Shown here piece after piece: positions 1-9,096 of a DNA stretch of 64,000 nt. This DNA is from Rhodovibrio salinarum DSM 9154. GTDB lineage: Bacteria; Pseudomonadota; Alphaproteobacteria; Kiloniellales; Rhodovibrionaceae. Position numbers and translations under genes: made by a program. Every line of letters starts with the position of its first letter. The stretch's first letter is position 1. The stretch lies in the NCBI RefSeq assembly GCF_000515255.1, contig NZ_KI911559.1, forward strand, positions 3,102,258 through 3,166,257. The letters are read 5' to 3'. Below the pieces are notes generated by a model. It ran no database searches. It was not told the origin of the DNA and saw nothing but the letters and a program-made list of their open reading frames with translations.

Positions 1-336
1 ACCTGGGAGCTGGTCGCCGACGAACTACAGCCGGCCCCGGAAGTCGACGTCCGCCGGGCGGTCTATGACGCCGGACCGGAACAACTGATCGCCGTCGTCC
101 GCGGCGCGCCGGCACAGATCGATACCTTGATGCTGGTCGGCCACAATCCCGCGATGGAAGAGGCTGCGGCTCTGCTGGCCGGCGACGGCGACCTGCAGGC
201 GCTGGCGACGCTGCAGAGCAAATACCCGACCGCCGCGATCGCCGAGCTGACCTTCAATGTCGACACCTGGGACAAGGTCGGCCGCGACACGGGCTATCTC
301 AGTCGCTTCGTCCGACCGAAGGATTTGGCGGGTTAA
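1..336 (+). CDS. sixA: SixA-like phosphohistidine phosphatase, 3' part
   Basis: The frame is open from the first base and ends at a TAA after ...PKDLAG, so the 5' end lies outside the window. About 111 residues are visible. The stretch LMLVGHNPAMEE (near 124-159) carries the second catalytic His of the histidine-phosphatase (RHG) superfamily in the VGHNP form typical of SixA-type proteins, which remove phosphate from phosphohistidine or small substrates in the cytosol. The N-terminal RHG motif should lie upstream and cannot be checked. The next gene is on the opposite strand and converges on it. The family call is good; the exact substrate is unknown. Confidence 0.75.
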   Translation, partial: TWELVADELQPAPEVDVRRAVYDAGPEQLIAVVRGAPAQIDTLMLVGHNPAMEEAAALLAGDGDLQALATLQSKYPTAAIAELTFNVDTWDKVGRDTGYLSRFVRPKDLAG

Positions 337-373
337 TCTCCGCTTCAGGCCCCGGCCGTGCGGCAGCTGCAGC

Positions 374-1987
374 TTACCCCTTCTTCCAGAACGCCTTCTG
401 CGCGGCGAACTGGTCCCAAGTCGCGTGGAAGGCCTGCAACTCACGGTCCATCAAGGCGGCCTGCCAGCCCAGCACGATGCCGGTTGCGTTGGCGGCCAGC
501 GCCTCGCCGCCCTGCCCATGCGTCTGGGTATGATCGCTCAACCGGCGGTCCAAATCGTCCAACAAGCGCTGCCCGGTTGCCGCGTCGTTGACCGCGCCCA
601 GGCGATCCTGGATTGCTTCCAGCCCCTTCAAGTAGCGCTTGGTCGGCTTTTTCGGGAACAGTCCGGCGAAGAACTCCGCAGCGTAGCGCAGCTTCTTGCA
701 CTGGATGCGCAAGCGGTGCAGCTCGCCCTCGCTCAACGTGTCGTGACGCCTGCCCAGCTTGGTCACCTTCTTGGCGCGCTTGGCGAGCGTGGCACGGGCG
801 AACGGCTCGACGGGCGAGTCCCCTTGGTCGCTTTGCCCCGGCACGGCAGATGCCCGCCAGCCCCCCTCCGCCAGCCACAGCTCCAAGCGCAGCAGCAACT
901 CTGCGGTACGGGGGTCGATTACGGCCGTGCGCGCCTGCTCATACGCGGTGCGCTGCAGGGAGTGAACTTCCCGCTGCAAAATCTCCAAACTGTCTTCGGA
1001 GGGAAGCCGGTTGCGCAGCGGTGCCAGCGTCTCCTTCAAAAACACGTCCCACTCGCGCGCCGGCCCCAACTGCTGCTGTAGCCAGCGCAGTTCGGTGCGC
1101 AGGAACGTATACGGCTCCTCCGCGAACACACTCTTGTAAACCGTCACCAGCGCGCGCAGCCGACGCAGGCCGACGCGCATCTGATGGACGCCCTCGGGAT
1201 CGCTGCCGTCCAGCACGGCCGCCTCGTTGGCCCGCACCTGATCGATGCAGCTGCGCGCCTGCTGAGTGAACGCTTCGGCGACCGTCATCCCGGGGGCAAG
1301 CAGCGGCTTGCCGGCCTTGTAGGGCTTGGGCGGCTCGGCAGCGTAGAGTTGATAGCCGCGCGCGGCCTTGCTGCGGTTCTCCAGGCGAAAGCTGACGTCG
1401 CGGGACAGCATCAGCGCCAGTTCGTACAAGCGCGACGGCCGACCGGCCTGCAGTTCCAGCTCCGCTTCGCAGATTTCCTCGCGATCGTCAGCGACGCTGA
1501 TGTCCCCTTGATCGAGAGCGAGCTCAACCGTGCTGTCCGCCATTTCCAGCGGCACCGTCCGGCGGTCGAAGGTGGTGGTGAACACCGGCTCCAACTCATC
1601 GACCAGCGCCTCTTCGCGGAACAGCTCCTGCAGCTCGCCATCGTCGATCAGCGTCAGGTCGGGCTGGTCGCTGCCCAACTCCGCCTCGAACTCGCGCAGG
1701 TGCTGCAGCCCGTTGCCGTTGACCTGGGAAGGCGATGGGCCGGTGGAACCAGCGGTCGCGAACGTCAGCGGCGCCTTCAATGTCTGGGTCAGGCGATTGC
1801 CATCCCGGCGCACGCGCAACGCAATGCCGTGGCGCCGCAGCGTGAGCGACGGGGTATCGTAATAGGTCGCACTCAGCCGCTTGGTCGTACCCGGCCCGGT
1901 CGCAAGGGCGCGCACCATCGCACTTGCGGGCAAGCGGGACAGATCGTGCGGGGCAAGGGCGAGCTTCAGCTCGACTTCCTCGGCCAT
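374..1987 (-). CDS. CYTH and CHAD domain-containing protein
   Basis: The 537-residue protein starts with the CYTH signature ExExK (E4, E6, K8), which marks the triphosphate tunnel metalloenzyme fold that binds triphosphates with divalent metal. The CHAD domain fills roughly residues 245-525 and shows its conserved basic helices (HQMRVGLRRLRAL and HRLRIQCKKLRYAAEFF). CHAD domains bind inorganic polyphosphate, and CYTH-CHAD fusions are often found near polyphosphate genes or sixA. Here a SixA-like gene converges on it, which fits that association. ATG start at 1987. It is probably cytosolic; catalytic activity (for example as a triphosphatase) is inferred. Confidence 0.88.
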   Translation of the reverse strand: MAEEVELKLALAPHDLSRLPASAMVRALATGPGTTKRLSATYYDTPSLTLRRHGIALRVRRDGNRLTQTLKAPLTFATAGSTGPSPSQVNGNGLQHLREFEAELGSDQPDLTLIDDGELQELFREEALVDELEPVFTTTFDRRTVPLEMADSTVELALDQGDISVADDREEICEAELELQAGRPSRLYELALMLSRDVSFRLENRSKAARGYQLYAAEPPKPYKAGKPLLAPGMTVAEAFTQQARSCIDQVRANEAAVLDGSDPEGVHQMRVGLRRLRALVTVYKSVFAEEPYTFLRTELRWLQQQLGPAREWDVFLKETLAPLRNRLPSEDSLEILQREVHSLQRTAYEQARTAVIDPRTAELLLRLELWLAEGGWRASAVPGQSDQGDSPVEPFARATLAKRAKKVTKLGRRHDTLSEGELHRLRIQCKKLRYAAEFFAGLFPKKPTKRYLKGLEAIQDRLGAVNDAATGQRLLDDLDRRLSDHTQTHGQGGEALAANATGIVLGWQAALMDRELQAFHATWDQFAAQKAFWKKG

Positions 1988-2067
1988 GGACAGAGGGCGC
2001 CTTCGACCGTTGCAAAACAGTTACATGGAAATAAGATGTTCGGCGCCAGATATCCTGTCAATCGCGC

Positions 2068-2091
2068 GAAACTGCGGTGTTCCGCAGGAAA
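2068..2091 (-). terminator. Weak hairpin downstream of the SDR gene
   Basis: A perfect 6-bp stem CTGCGG/CCGCAG (2072-2077 and 2082-2087) with a 4-base loop lies 34 bases past the SDR stop. Read on the minus strand it is followed by TTTC. It may act as a weak intrinsic terminator. No protein signal was seen in the gap 1988-2120. Confidence 0.3.
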
Positions 2092-2120
2092 CGTTCGCCA
2101 TCCGCGTGCACCGCGCCGGG

Positions 2121-2900
2121 CTACAGCGTGCCCGGATAGGCCCCGCCGTCGAGCAACACGTTCTGGCCGGTCATGAAGCCGTTCGTCGCCGCGCACAGGA
2201 ACGCGCAGGCGTCGCCGAACTCCTTCGGATCGCCGAACCGGCCCGCTGGATTGCCCGATTCGCGCTCTTGGCGAACCTCCGCGACCGACTTGCCCTGCTT
2301 GTCCGCCGCGGCTTTCAGCGTGCCTTCCAGACGCGCGGTCTCGAACGGGCCCGGCAGCAGGTTGTTGATGGTCACGTTGTGCTTGACCGTCTCGCGGCTC
2401 AGCCCGGCGATGAAGCCGGTCAGACCGGCGCGCGCACCGTTCGACAAGCCCAGGATCGGGATCGGCGCCTTCACCGCTCCGCTGGTGATGTTCACGATCC
2501 GCCCGAAACCACGGCCGATCATGCCGTCCACGGTGGCTTTGATCAGTTCGATCGGCGCCAGCATGTTGGCGTCCAGCGCGGCGATCCAGTCGTCGCGGTG
2601 CCAGTCGCGGAAGTCGCCCGGCGGCGGCCCGCCGGCGTTGTTGACCAGGATGTCCGGCTCGGGGCAGGCTGCCAGCGCGGCCGCACGCCCGTCCGGTGTG
2701 GTGATGTCGGCGGCGACCGGGGTCACGGTGCTGCCGGTCGCCTGAGCGATCTCCTGCGCCGCCTGCTCGATGTCCGCCTGCGTACGCGCCACGATCGTCA
2801 CCGACACGCCTTCGCGCGCCAGCGCGTGCGCACAGGCATAGCCCAGCCCCCGACTGGCCGCGCAGACCAGCGCTGTCTTACCCGCGATCCCCAGATCCAT
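2121..2900 (-). CDS. Divergent SDR family oxidoreductase (FabG-like, lacking YxxxK)
   Basis: The 259-residue Rossmann-fold protein resembles 3-oxoacyl-ACP reductases. The nucleotide-binding segment reads CAASRGLG (13-20) and the NNAG motif is at 87-90. The expected catalytic Ser is S140, but the positions of the catalytic Tyr and Lys (13 and 17 residues later) hold S153 and R157 (LSNGAR). It may therefore be a divergent enzyme or a non-classical binding protein; some annotated FabG-like SDRs share this LSNGAR form. I chose ATG 2900 because GGGGAGA lies six bases upstream; an ATG at 2948 would add 16 residues. It overlaps the end of hdaA by 23 bases, suggesting joint transcription. Confidence 0.82.
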   Translation of the reverse strand: MDLGIAGKTALVCAASRGLGYACAHALAREGVSVTIVARTQADIEQAAQEIAQATGSTVTPVAADITTPDGRAAALAACPEPDILVNNAGGPPPGDFRDWHRDDWIAALDANMLAPIELIKATVDGMIGRGFGRIVNITSGAVKAPIPILGLSNGARAGLTGFIAGLSRETVKHNVTINNLLPGPFETARLEGTLKAAADKQGKSVAEVRQERESGNPAGRFGDPKEFGDACAFLCAATNGFMTGQNVLLDGGAYPGTL

Positions 2901-3642
2901 CGTCGCTCTCCCCTGCGCCATTGTCGTTTTCGTCCGCGAACCTGCCACCGATGTCGGCGTTCAGCACCTGGCGGGCCAACGGCACCGTAATCTCCTTGCG
3001 TTCAGCCAGCGAGGCGGCGTCGAGCGCATCCACGATCCGCTCAGCCTCCGCGAACGACCGTTCCATGCGCAGCAGCAGGAAACGCACCACTTCCGGGGCG
3101 ACGCGCAGCTGACGATCGGCGAACAGTTTAATCAGGACCGCCTGGATCAGCTGATCGTCAGGCGCCCCAAGCTCCGCACAGGTTGCCGCTTGCAGACGCG
3201 AGCGCAGATCGGGCAGCGCCAATTCCCAGCGCGCCGGGGCGCTGCGCGCGGTCAGCAGCAAATGGCCGCCGCGCTCGCGCACGACATTGTAGAGGTGCAG
3301 CAGCCGGCGCTCCACGACGGCCCGATCACGCGCCTCCGCGATCACGCGGTCGGCGTCGTCCAGCAGCAACTCGGTGCCATCGCCCAGAAGATCCGGCGGA
3401 TCGGCCGCCAGCAGGCGCGTGGCATCCGCCTCGGCGGCGGCACTGGTATGACGCCAGACCTGAGCCAGGTGGGTCTTGCCGCTGCCCGCGGGTCCGTGCA
3501 GCACCAACGCGGGCTGCGGCCAACTGGGCCACAGGTCGATCCAGGCCACGGCGGTCTGGTTCGCCTCCGCGACCAGGAAATCCTCGCGCCCCAGGGCCGG
3601 GCGGTGCGGCAGGTCGAGCGGCAGTTGGGCCGGCATGCTCAC
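2878..3642 (-). CDS. hdaA: DnaA regulatory inactivator HdaA
   Basis: The 254-residue protein is a DnaA-like AAA+ ATPase without the DnaA DNA-binding domain. It has an N-terminal QLPLDL (residues 6-11) matching the beta-clamp binding motif of Hda proteins, a Walker A GPAGSGKT at 50-57 and a Walker B-like LLLDDAD. Hda proteins dock on the DNA-loaded clamp and stimulate ATP hydrolysis by DnaA, limiting re-initiation. The GTG start at 3642 overlaps the upstream permease stop as GTGA and has AAGGAG five bases before it; an ATG two codons in is the alternative. A longer upstream frame (to 3849) is only open sequence inside the permease gene. The order perM-hdaA is common in alphaproteobacteria. Confidence 0.88.
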   Translation of the reverse strand: MSMPAQLPLDLPHRPALGREDFLVAEANQTAVAWIDLWPSWPQPALVLHGPAGSGKTHLAQVWRHTSAAAEADATRLLAADPPDLLGDGTELLLDDADRVIAEARDRAVVERRLLHLYNVVRERGGHLLLTARSAPARWELALPDLRSRLQAATCAELGAPDDQLIQAVLIKLFADRQLRVAPEVVRFLLLRMERSFAEAERIVDALDAASLAERKEITVPLARQVLNADIGGRFADENDNGAGESDDGSGDRG

Positions 3643-4757
3643 GTGGTCTCCTTCCCGGCGACTGTCGCGCGCAGGCGGGCTGCGGTCGCGGGATCCCCCG
3701 GATCGTCGCCGACGCCCAGGACCGTCGCCCGGTAGCGATTGACGAAGAAGCGTACGGCGACCCCGATCACCGCCGCTGCCGGCACCGCCAACAGCACGCC
3801 GACGAAACCGAGCAGCGTGCCGCCGGCCAGCAGGGCGAAAATGATCCAAACGGGGTGCAGGTTGACCCGATCGCCGACCAGAATCGGCTGCAGGAAATTG
3901 CCCTCGACAAACTGTCCGATGAAGAAGATCGCCGCCACCACGAACACCATGATGTAGCCGTCAAACTGCAACAGCGCCATGCCGACGCTGGCGATGAAGC
4001 CAAGCGTGGCGCCGACGAACGGCACGAACGACACCAACCCGGCCAACAACCCGATCACCAGGCCGAAGTCCAGACCCGCGATCGTCAGCGCCGTGGCGTA
4101 AAACGCGCCCAGCGTCAGGCAGACCGTTCCAACCCCGCGGACGAAGCCGGACAGCGTTTCGTCAACCTTCTGCACCTGCAAGCGGATCACGTCGGCGTAC
4201 GCGGGCGGCAGCATCCGATCAGCCGCTGACACCAGCGCATCCCAGTCGCGCAACAGATAGAACGCAACGATCGGCGTAATCAGCAACAGCGACAGCACGT
4301 TAAACAAAGCCACGCCGCCCGAGAGCACGTTACGGAGCAGCCCGGCGGCCCAACTGGAGAGCTGGCCTTGCAGCCCTTCAACGTAGCTGCGCACCCGTTC
4401 CAGAATCGCGGGGTCAACCTCGGTGCGCAGCATATCCGACAGCTCGACCAAGCGCGTCCGCAGCAGGTCGATCCAGCCCGGCACCTGCTTGCCCAGGGAA
4501 GCCAGTTCCCCGACGATCATCGGCACCAGCAGCGCCAGCACGAGCGCGACTGCGATCACGAAAAACGCAGTCACAAGCGAGGTCGCCAGCGTGCGCGACA
4601 GCCCGAGCCGCTCCAGCCTGTCGCATAGCGGATCCAGGAAATAGGCGACCGCCATGCCGATCAGGAAAGGCGCCAGGACATTACTCAGCAGCCAGAAGGC
4701 GAACAGGATCGCGCCGAGGCCGGCGAGCCAGTAGATCAGTTGCCGCTGCGGCGTCAT
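3639..4757 (-). CDS. PerM / AI-2E family permease
   Basis: The 372-residue integral membrane protein begins with hydrophobic helices near residues 7-30 and 60-85, has a long soluble middle part (about 90-150), and further helices to about residue 340, which is the usual layout of the AI-2E exporter/PerM family. Conserved-looking segments include PFLIGMAVAYFLDP near the N-terminus and GNFLQPILVGDRVNLHP near the C-terminus. Family members export small molecules or act as Na+/H+ antiporters; the substrate here is unknown. ATG start at 4757. The stop overlaps the hdaA GTG start, so hdaA is likely translated by coupling. Confidence 0.85.
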   Translation of the reverse strand: MTPQRQLIYWLAGLGAILFAFWLLSNVLAPFLIGMAVAYFLDPLCDRLERLGLSRTLATSLVTAFFVIAVALVLALLVPMIVGELASLGKQVPGWIDLLRTRLVELSDMLRTEVDPAILERVRSYVEGLQGQLSSWAAGLLRNVLSGGVALFNVLSLLLITPIVAFYLLRDWDALVSAADRMLPPAYADVIRLQVQKVDETLSGFVRGVGTVCLTLGAFYATALTIAGLDFGLVIGLLAGLVSFVPFVGATLGFIASVGMALLQFDGYIMVFVVAAIFFIGQFVEGNFLQPILVGDRVNLHPVWIIFALLAGGTLLGFVGVLLAVPAAAVIGVAVRFFVNRYRATVLGVGDDPGDPATAARLRATVAGKETT

Positions 4758-4812
4758 CCGTCCACGGCCCCTCGACCGTCACGCACGCGGGCTGTGGCGC
4801 GGACGCACGGGG

Positions 4813-6186
4813 TCATTGCACCGCCGGCTGCTCCGCCGGTGCGTCGGTCGCCTGGCCGGTACGACCGTTGGCGGACGGCGCACGGGCGTCCGGCTGGCGT
4901 GCATTCGGCGCACGGGTGGCCGGTTTCTGGCCAGTCCGGTCGGCGGCGGCTGTCCGCATTTCTGCTGCGCGCAGCACCCAATCGTTCGGGTCCTGCGCCT
5001 GCCCCATCCGATCGGGACCAAGACTGCCGTCGCTGGTCAGAGTGCCGGTGCCTTCGGCGCGCGCCCCTTGCTCGGCGTTTTGCCCAGCATTTTGGGTGTC
5101 GACCTCGGTCGTGCTGCCATCGGCGTTGGCACGCGACAGCACCAGATCGTTCTGCTTGAGCGCGAGGGCGAGCTGCGCGCGTTCGCCATAATAGGTCATC
5201 TTGAGCCGTGCGGCCGTGCGGGTCAGCGCGGTCACCGCATACCCCTCGACCCGCGCCACGGCATCCAGGCGCGCACGCACGCTGACCCAGCGGTCGAGAC
5301 CATCCAACGGCACCTCGACCTGCAATTGATTGCGCTGGTCGAAGTCCAGCAGGTTGGCGCGCTTCCAGGTTTCCTCCACATCGCGGGCGACACGATTGGC
5401 CGCGCGCGACAGCATCGCCGCCAGCGGCTCGTCGCGCTGCTGCTGGATGTTGTCGACCAGGGTGCGCTCCATCTCCGAGGTGCCGATGCGCGCGGTAATG
5501 ATCTGCATACTGCCAGTGAACGCGTCCGGATCGCCGGCAAGACGCGCCTGAGTCACCAGCACATCCTCGGCGCCATAGCGCTCGGCGATCTGGTCAAGCG
5601 CCTCGCGGTCCTTGTCGAGCGCGTCCCCGGCACTGACCGTGCGGATGTCGCCCAGATCGCCCAGCGGAACGGTCAGCGGCACCAGACCAACCTGTTCCGC
5701 CCGGTTGGCCCAGGCTTCCCGCCAGGGATTGTCCCACAGGACCGCATCCTGCCCCTCGCCCCAGACCGGCAAGACCACCACCGGCTTGCTGCGGGTCTCG
5801 GCGAAGGGAATGTCGTTGGTCTTCAGGAACTGCCGGATGCTCTGCGGATGGAAGCGGAAGGTGACCTCCGCAAGATAACGCACATCGGACGTGCGCTCGT
5901 TGAACACCTCGAAGTCACGCAGGTAGTTGGCGATTCGATCGGCGCTAAGATCAGGCACCCGCTTCAGTTCGGACCGCAGCACGAGGCGCTCGATCATGCG
6001 GTCGAACGCTTTCACGTGCGCCCGATCCAGCCCTTGGGCCCGTGCGACCGTGGCGCTTTGAGCGGTCGCATCCACGTCGACGTTCTTGACCGTGTAGAGA
6101 GGTTCCTGCGCGGCCAACGTGCCTGGCAGCACGACCAGCGCGGCCATCAGCGGCAACAGGCGTTTCAAGGCTCCAACCAGCGGCAT
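4813..6186 (-). CDS. DUF2066 domain protein, exported
   Basis: The 457-residue protein starts with a likely Sec signal peptide (basic KR then a hydrophobic core [18 protein letters not shown], cleavage near AAQ at residues 24-26). The mature part, with [12 protein letters not shown] followed by alternating charged helices, is typical of DUF2066 proteins that sit beside perM-hdaA in Rhodospirillales. The last 90 residues are low-complexity, rich in Ala, Gln, Asp and Arg. No enzymatic motif was recognised, so function is unknown; the location suggests a periplasmic protein. The start ATG 6186 gives the complete signal peptide. Its promoter must share the 172-base gap with divergent purM. Confidence 0.8.
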   Translation of the reverse strand: MPLVGALKRLLPLMAALVVLPGTLAAQEPLYTVKNVDVDATAQSATVARAQGLDRAHVKAFDRMIERLVLRSELKRVPDLSADRIANYLRDFEVFNERTSDVRYLAEVTFRFHPQSIRQFLKTNDIPFAETRSKPVVVLPVWGEGQDAVLWDNPWREAWANRAEQVGLVPLTVPLGDLGDIRTVSAGDALDKDREALDQIAERYGAEDVLVTQARLAGDPDAFTGSMQIITARIGTSEMERTLVDNIQQQRDEPLAAMLSRAANRVARDVEETWKRANLLDFDQRNQLQVEVPLDGLDRWVSVRARLDAVARVEGYAVTALTRTAARLKMTYYGERAQLALALKQNDLVLSRANADGSTTEVDTQNAGQNAEQGARAEGTGTLTSDGSLGPDRMGQAQDPNDWVLRAAEMRTAAADRTGQKPATRAPNARQPDARAPSANGRTGQATDAPAEQPAVQ

Positions 6187-6358
6187 TGCAAAGCGTCCTG
6201 GAACAAGTATGGTCGCGCCGGAATCGCCCCGGACCCTTGAGGTCCGGGGCGCCAGCGCCCGGGTGGTTCGCCACCCGACGGCATGGCGACAGCGTTACCG
6301 CTTTCGCGGCCGCACTCAAGTCCGGCACACACATACGACACGACCGGGGGGCAACGCC

Positions 6359-7450
6359 ATAACCGGGTCCCAAGACGATACGTCCGCCAAGGCGCGCACC
6401 TACAAGGACGCCGGCGTCGACATCGACGCCGGCAACACGCTGGTCGAGCGGATCAAACCGCTCGCCAAGGCGACGGCGCGCGCCGGCGCCGCCGGCGGTC
6501 TGGGCGGCTTCGGCGCCCTGTTCGACCTCAAGGAAGCCGGCTTCACCGATCCGATCCTGGTTGCCGCGACCGACGGCGTGGGCACCAAGCTGAAGCTTGC
6601 GATCGACAGCGGCCGGCACGACACGGTCGGCATCGACCTGGTGGCGATGTGCGCCAACGACCTGGTGGTCCAGGGCGCGGAACCGCTTCTGTTCCTGGAT
6701 TACTACGCCACCGGCAAGCTGGAGGTCGACGGCGCGCGCGACGTCGTCGCCGGCATCGCGGAAGGCTGCCGTCAGGCCGGCTGCGCGCTGGTCGGCGGCG
6801 AGACGGCGGAGATGCCGGGCCTGTACCGGACCGGCGACTACGATCTCGCCGGCTTCTGCGTGGGCGCGGCCGAACGCGGGCAGATGATCGACGGGTCGAC
6901 AGTGGAAGCGGGAGACGCGGTGATCGGCCTGCCGTCGAGTGGCCTGCATTCCAACGGCTACTCGCTGGTTCGCCAAGTGGTCGCCGACCTCGGCCTCAGC
7001 CTGGACGGCACGAGCCCGTTCGACGACAGCAGCACTCTGGCCGACGCGCTGCTTACCCCGACCCGGATTTACGTCCCCGCATGCCTGTCGGCCGTGCGCG
7101 CAGGTCTGGTTCGTGCCCTGGCGCACATCACCGGCGGCGGTTTGCCGGAGAACCTGCCGCGGGTGCTGCCCGACGGGCTGGGCGCGCGCCTCGACGCCAA
7201 CGCCTGGGAACTGCCCGGCGTGTTCCGGTGGCTGACTCAAGCGGGCGGGGTCGCGCCGGAAGAGCTGGCGCGTACCTTTAACTGCGGCATCGGCATGGTC
7301 GTGGTGGTTCCGCAAGATCAGGCCGACCTCGCCCTGGCGCACCTGCGTGAACAGGGTGAGCAAGCGGTTCAGATCGGCGAGATCGTGACCCAACAGCCCA
7401 GCAGCCCCCGGATCGAGATCGCGAATCGGGAGACCGCATGGCAGGCGTAA
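6359..7450 (+). CDS. purM: Phosphoribosylformylglycinamidine cyclo-ligase
   Basis: PurM closes the imidazole ring in de novo purine synthesis (FGAM + ATP to AIR) in the cytosol. The protein has the family N-terminus [13 protein letters not shown], the ATP-binding [19 protein letters not shown] and [12 protein letters not shown]. The start is uncertain. Homology should begin just before residue TGSQDD, and the only codon there with a good Shine-Dalgarno (GGGGGG, seven bases upstream) is ATA at 6359. In-frame alternatives are GTG 6263 and a far upstream ATG 6119, both giving long non-family leaders. From 6359 the protein is 363 residues, the usual length. It overlaps purN by 13 bases. Confidence 0.9.
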   Translation: MTGSQDDTSAKARTYKDAGVDIDAGNTLVERIKPLAKATARAGAAGGLGGFGALFDLKEAGFTDPILVAATDGVGTKLKLAIDSGRHDTVGIDLVAMCANDLVVQGAEPLLFLDYYATGKLEVDGARDVVAGIAEGCRQAGCALVGGETAEMPGLYRTGDYDLAGFCVGAAERGQMIDGSTVEAGDAVIGLPSSGLHSNGYSLVRQVVADLGLSLDGTSPFDDSSTLADALLTPTRIYVPACLSAVRAGLVRALAHITGGGLPENLPRVLPDGLGARLDANAWELPGVFRWLTQAGGVAPEELARTFNCGIGMVVVVPQDQADLALAHLREQGEQAVQIGEIVTQQPSSPRIEIANRETAWQA

Positions 7451-8136
7451 GCGACCAGACCGGCGCGCCGGGCCGGCGTATGCGGATCGGCGTCCTGATC
7501 TCCGGGCGCGGCAGCAACCTGCAGGCACTGATCGAAGCCGCGGCGAAACCGGATTATCCGGCGGAGATCGCGCTTGTGATCGCCAACCAGCCCGAAGCCG
7601 CCGGACTTCAGCGCGCGGAAGCGATCGGCATTCCCACCCAGGTGATCGACCACCGCCTGTTCCCCAGCCGCGTCGGCTTCGAGGCGGCAGTGACCGATGC
7701 GCTCTGCACCGCCGGCTGCGAACTGGTCTGCCTAGCCGGTTTCATGCGCGTGCTGACGGGCGATTTCGTCGCGCGCTGGACGGACCGCCTGATCAACATC
7801 CATCCGTCCCTGCTGCCCGCCTTCCCCGGCCTGCACACGCACGCGGAGGCGCTCGCCACCGGCGTGCGGATCACCGGCGCCACCGTCCATTTCGTGCGCG
7901 AGCAGGTCGATCAGGGCCCGATCATCGGCCAGGCCGCGGTCCCGGTGCACGATGACGACACCGCCGACACCCTGGCCGCGCGCGTGCTCGAAGCGGAGCA
8001 CGCGCTCTACCCGCACTGCGTGCGCCTGGTCGCGGACGGTCGGGCGACGGTCAGCGGCCATCGGGTGCGGATCGCGGAAGCCGACACCCGACAGAGCGCG
8101 CTGCTCAATCCCCCGCTCGCAGACGGAAGATCATGA
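7438..8136 (+). CDS. purN: Phosphoribosylglycinamide formyltransferase
   Basis: PurN transfers a formyl group from 10-formyl-tetrahydrofolate to GAR, the third step of purine synthesis. The 232-residue protein has the substrate loop [10 protein letters not shown], the catalytic [12 protein letters not shown] (Asn and His) and the catalytic Asp in VDQGPIIGQ. The ATG at 7438 lies inside the end of purM, so the two genes are coupled; an internal ATG before RIGVLISG would remove a 14-residue leader. The purM-purN pair is a standard proteobacterial operon. Confidence 0.93.
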   Translation: MAGVSDQTGAPGRRMRIGVLISGRGSNLQALIEAAAKPDYPAEIALVIANQPEAAGLQRAEAIGIPTQVIDHRLFPSRVGFEAAVTDALCTAGCELVCLAGFMRVLTGDFVARWTDRLINIHPSLLPAFPGLHTHAEALATGVRITGATVHFVREQVDQGPIIGQAAVPVHDDDTADTLAARVLEAEHALYPHCVRLVADGRATVSGHRVRIAEADTRQSALLNPPLADGRS

Positions 8137-8220
8137 CGCGGATGCTTGCAGCCGGCCCGTCAGGCGGGTAAGACAGGTCCCGAGCCAAGCGGCACTTTTC
8201 AGACGAAGGACGGCGACGGC

Positions 8221-8361
8221 ATGGTCATGGCCGGTAACAACGACGACAACTTCGACCTGGAATCGCACAAGAAGGCCTTTCAGGGGTTCACCAAACTGCT
8301 GACCTACGCAAGCGCCGCGGTTGCGGTCGTGTTGGCCCTGATGGCGCTATTCCTGCTGTAA
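8221..8361 (+). CDS. aa3-type cytochrome c oxidase subunit IV, small
   Basis: The 46-residue protein has a short charged N-terminus, the motif SHKKAFQGFTKLL, and one membrane helix (about residues 24-45) ending MALFLL. This matches the small bacterial aa3 oxidase subunit IV family (COX4_pro_2), a single-span subunit of the oxidase in alphaproteobacteria such as Paracoccus. Start ATG 8221 has GAAGGA about ten bases upstream; ATG 8227 is the alternative. The other oxidase genes are not nearby. It lies downstream of purN and is followed by a strong terminator. Confidence 0.78.
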   Translation: MVMAGNNDDNFDLESHKKAFQGFTKLLTYASAAVAVVLALMALFLL

Positions 8362-8401
8362 GCGGATCCCCGGCTGGGGTTTAGGCGCTGAAAGCACCCA
8401 C

Positions 8402-8440
8402 AAAAAACGGGCGCGGGGATCGGCTCCCCGCGCCCGTTTT
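8402..8440 (+). terminator. Bidirectional intrinsic terminator
   Basis: A stem ACGGGCGCGGGGA / TCCCCGCGCCCGT with a five-base loop is preceded by AAAAAA and followed by TTTT, so it can work on both strands. It separates the plus-strand subunit IV gene from minus-strand ndk. Confidence 0.88.
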
Positions 8441-8467
8441 CGTATCCAGGCGTGAAGAACGCCGGCG

Positions 8468-8890
8468 TTAGCCGACGACCTCGATATCCGAGAAGAAGAA
8501 CTTGATCTCGCCCGCGGCCGTCTCCGGGCTGTCGGAGCCGTGCACGCTGTTCGCTTCGATGTCGCGGGCGAAGTCGGCGCGGATCGTGCCCGGCGCGGCC
8601 TCTTCGGGGTTGGTCGCGCCCATCACCTCACGGTTCTTGGCGATCGCGTTGTCGCCCTCCAGGACCTGCACGACGACCGGGCCGCTGGTCATGAAGTTGA
8701 CCAGGTCCTGGTAGAACTTGCGATCCTTATGGACGATGTAGAACGCCTTCGCCTGCTCCTCCGTGAGCTTCAGGCGCTTCTGCGCGACGATGCGCAGGCC
8801 GGCATCTTCCAAACGCTGGTTGACCTTGCCGGTGATGTTACGCTCGGTGGCGTCCGGCTTGATGATCGACAGGGTCCGTTCCACGGCCAT
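8468..8890 (-). CDS. ndk: Nucleoside diphosphate kinase
   Basis: Ndk moves the gamma phosphate between nucleoside triphosphates and diphosphates through a phosphohistidine. The 140-residue protein has the family start [11 protein letters not shown] and the active-site His H117 within [10 protein letters not shown]. Length is normal. ATG start at 8890. It stands alone between a bidirectional terminator and a 206-base divergent intergenic region shared with the ABC-F gene, where I could not identify a convincing promoter by eye. Confidence 0.96.
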   Translation of the reverse strand: MAVERTLSIIKPDATERNITGKVNQRLEDAGLRIVAQKRLKLTEEQAKAFYIVHKDRKFYQDLVNFMTSGPVVVQVLEGDNAIAKNREVMGATNPEEAAPGTIRADFARDIEANSVHGSDSPETAAGEIKFFFSDIEVVG

Positions 8891-9096
8891 GGCGGTCTCT
8901 CGCTCCCTCGGTGATGACTGCTATATGGGTATCGCTTGGTCCCCGCGCACGGGCGATCGGCCGCGCGGGACGTGCAATTCGGGCGGCCTTATAGACTCGC
9001 CACCGCTGCTCGGCAACCGGCGAACCCGAGTGCCCGGTTTCGTGCCTCCTGTCACCTTCCGGTGCCGGCCCCGGGCGTGCTAGAACCCGCCGCGCC

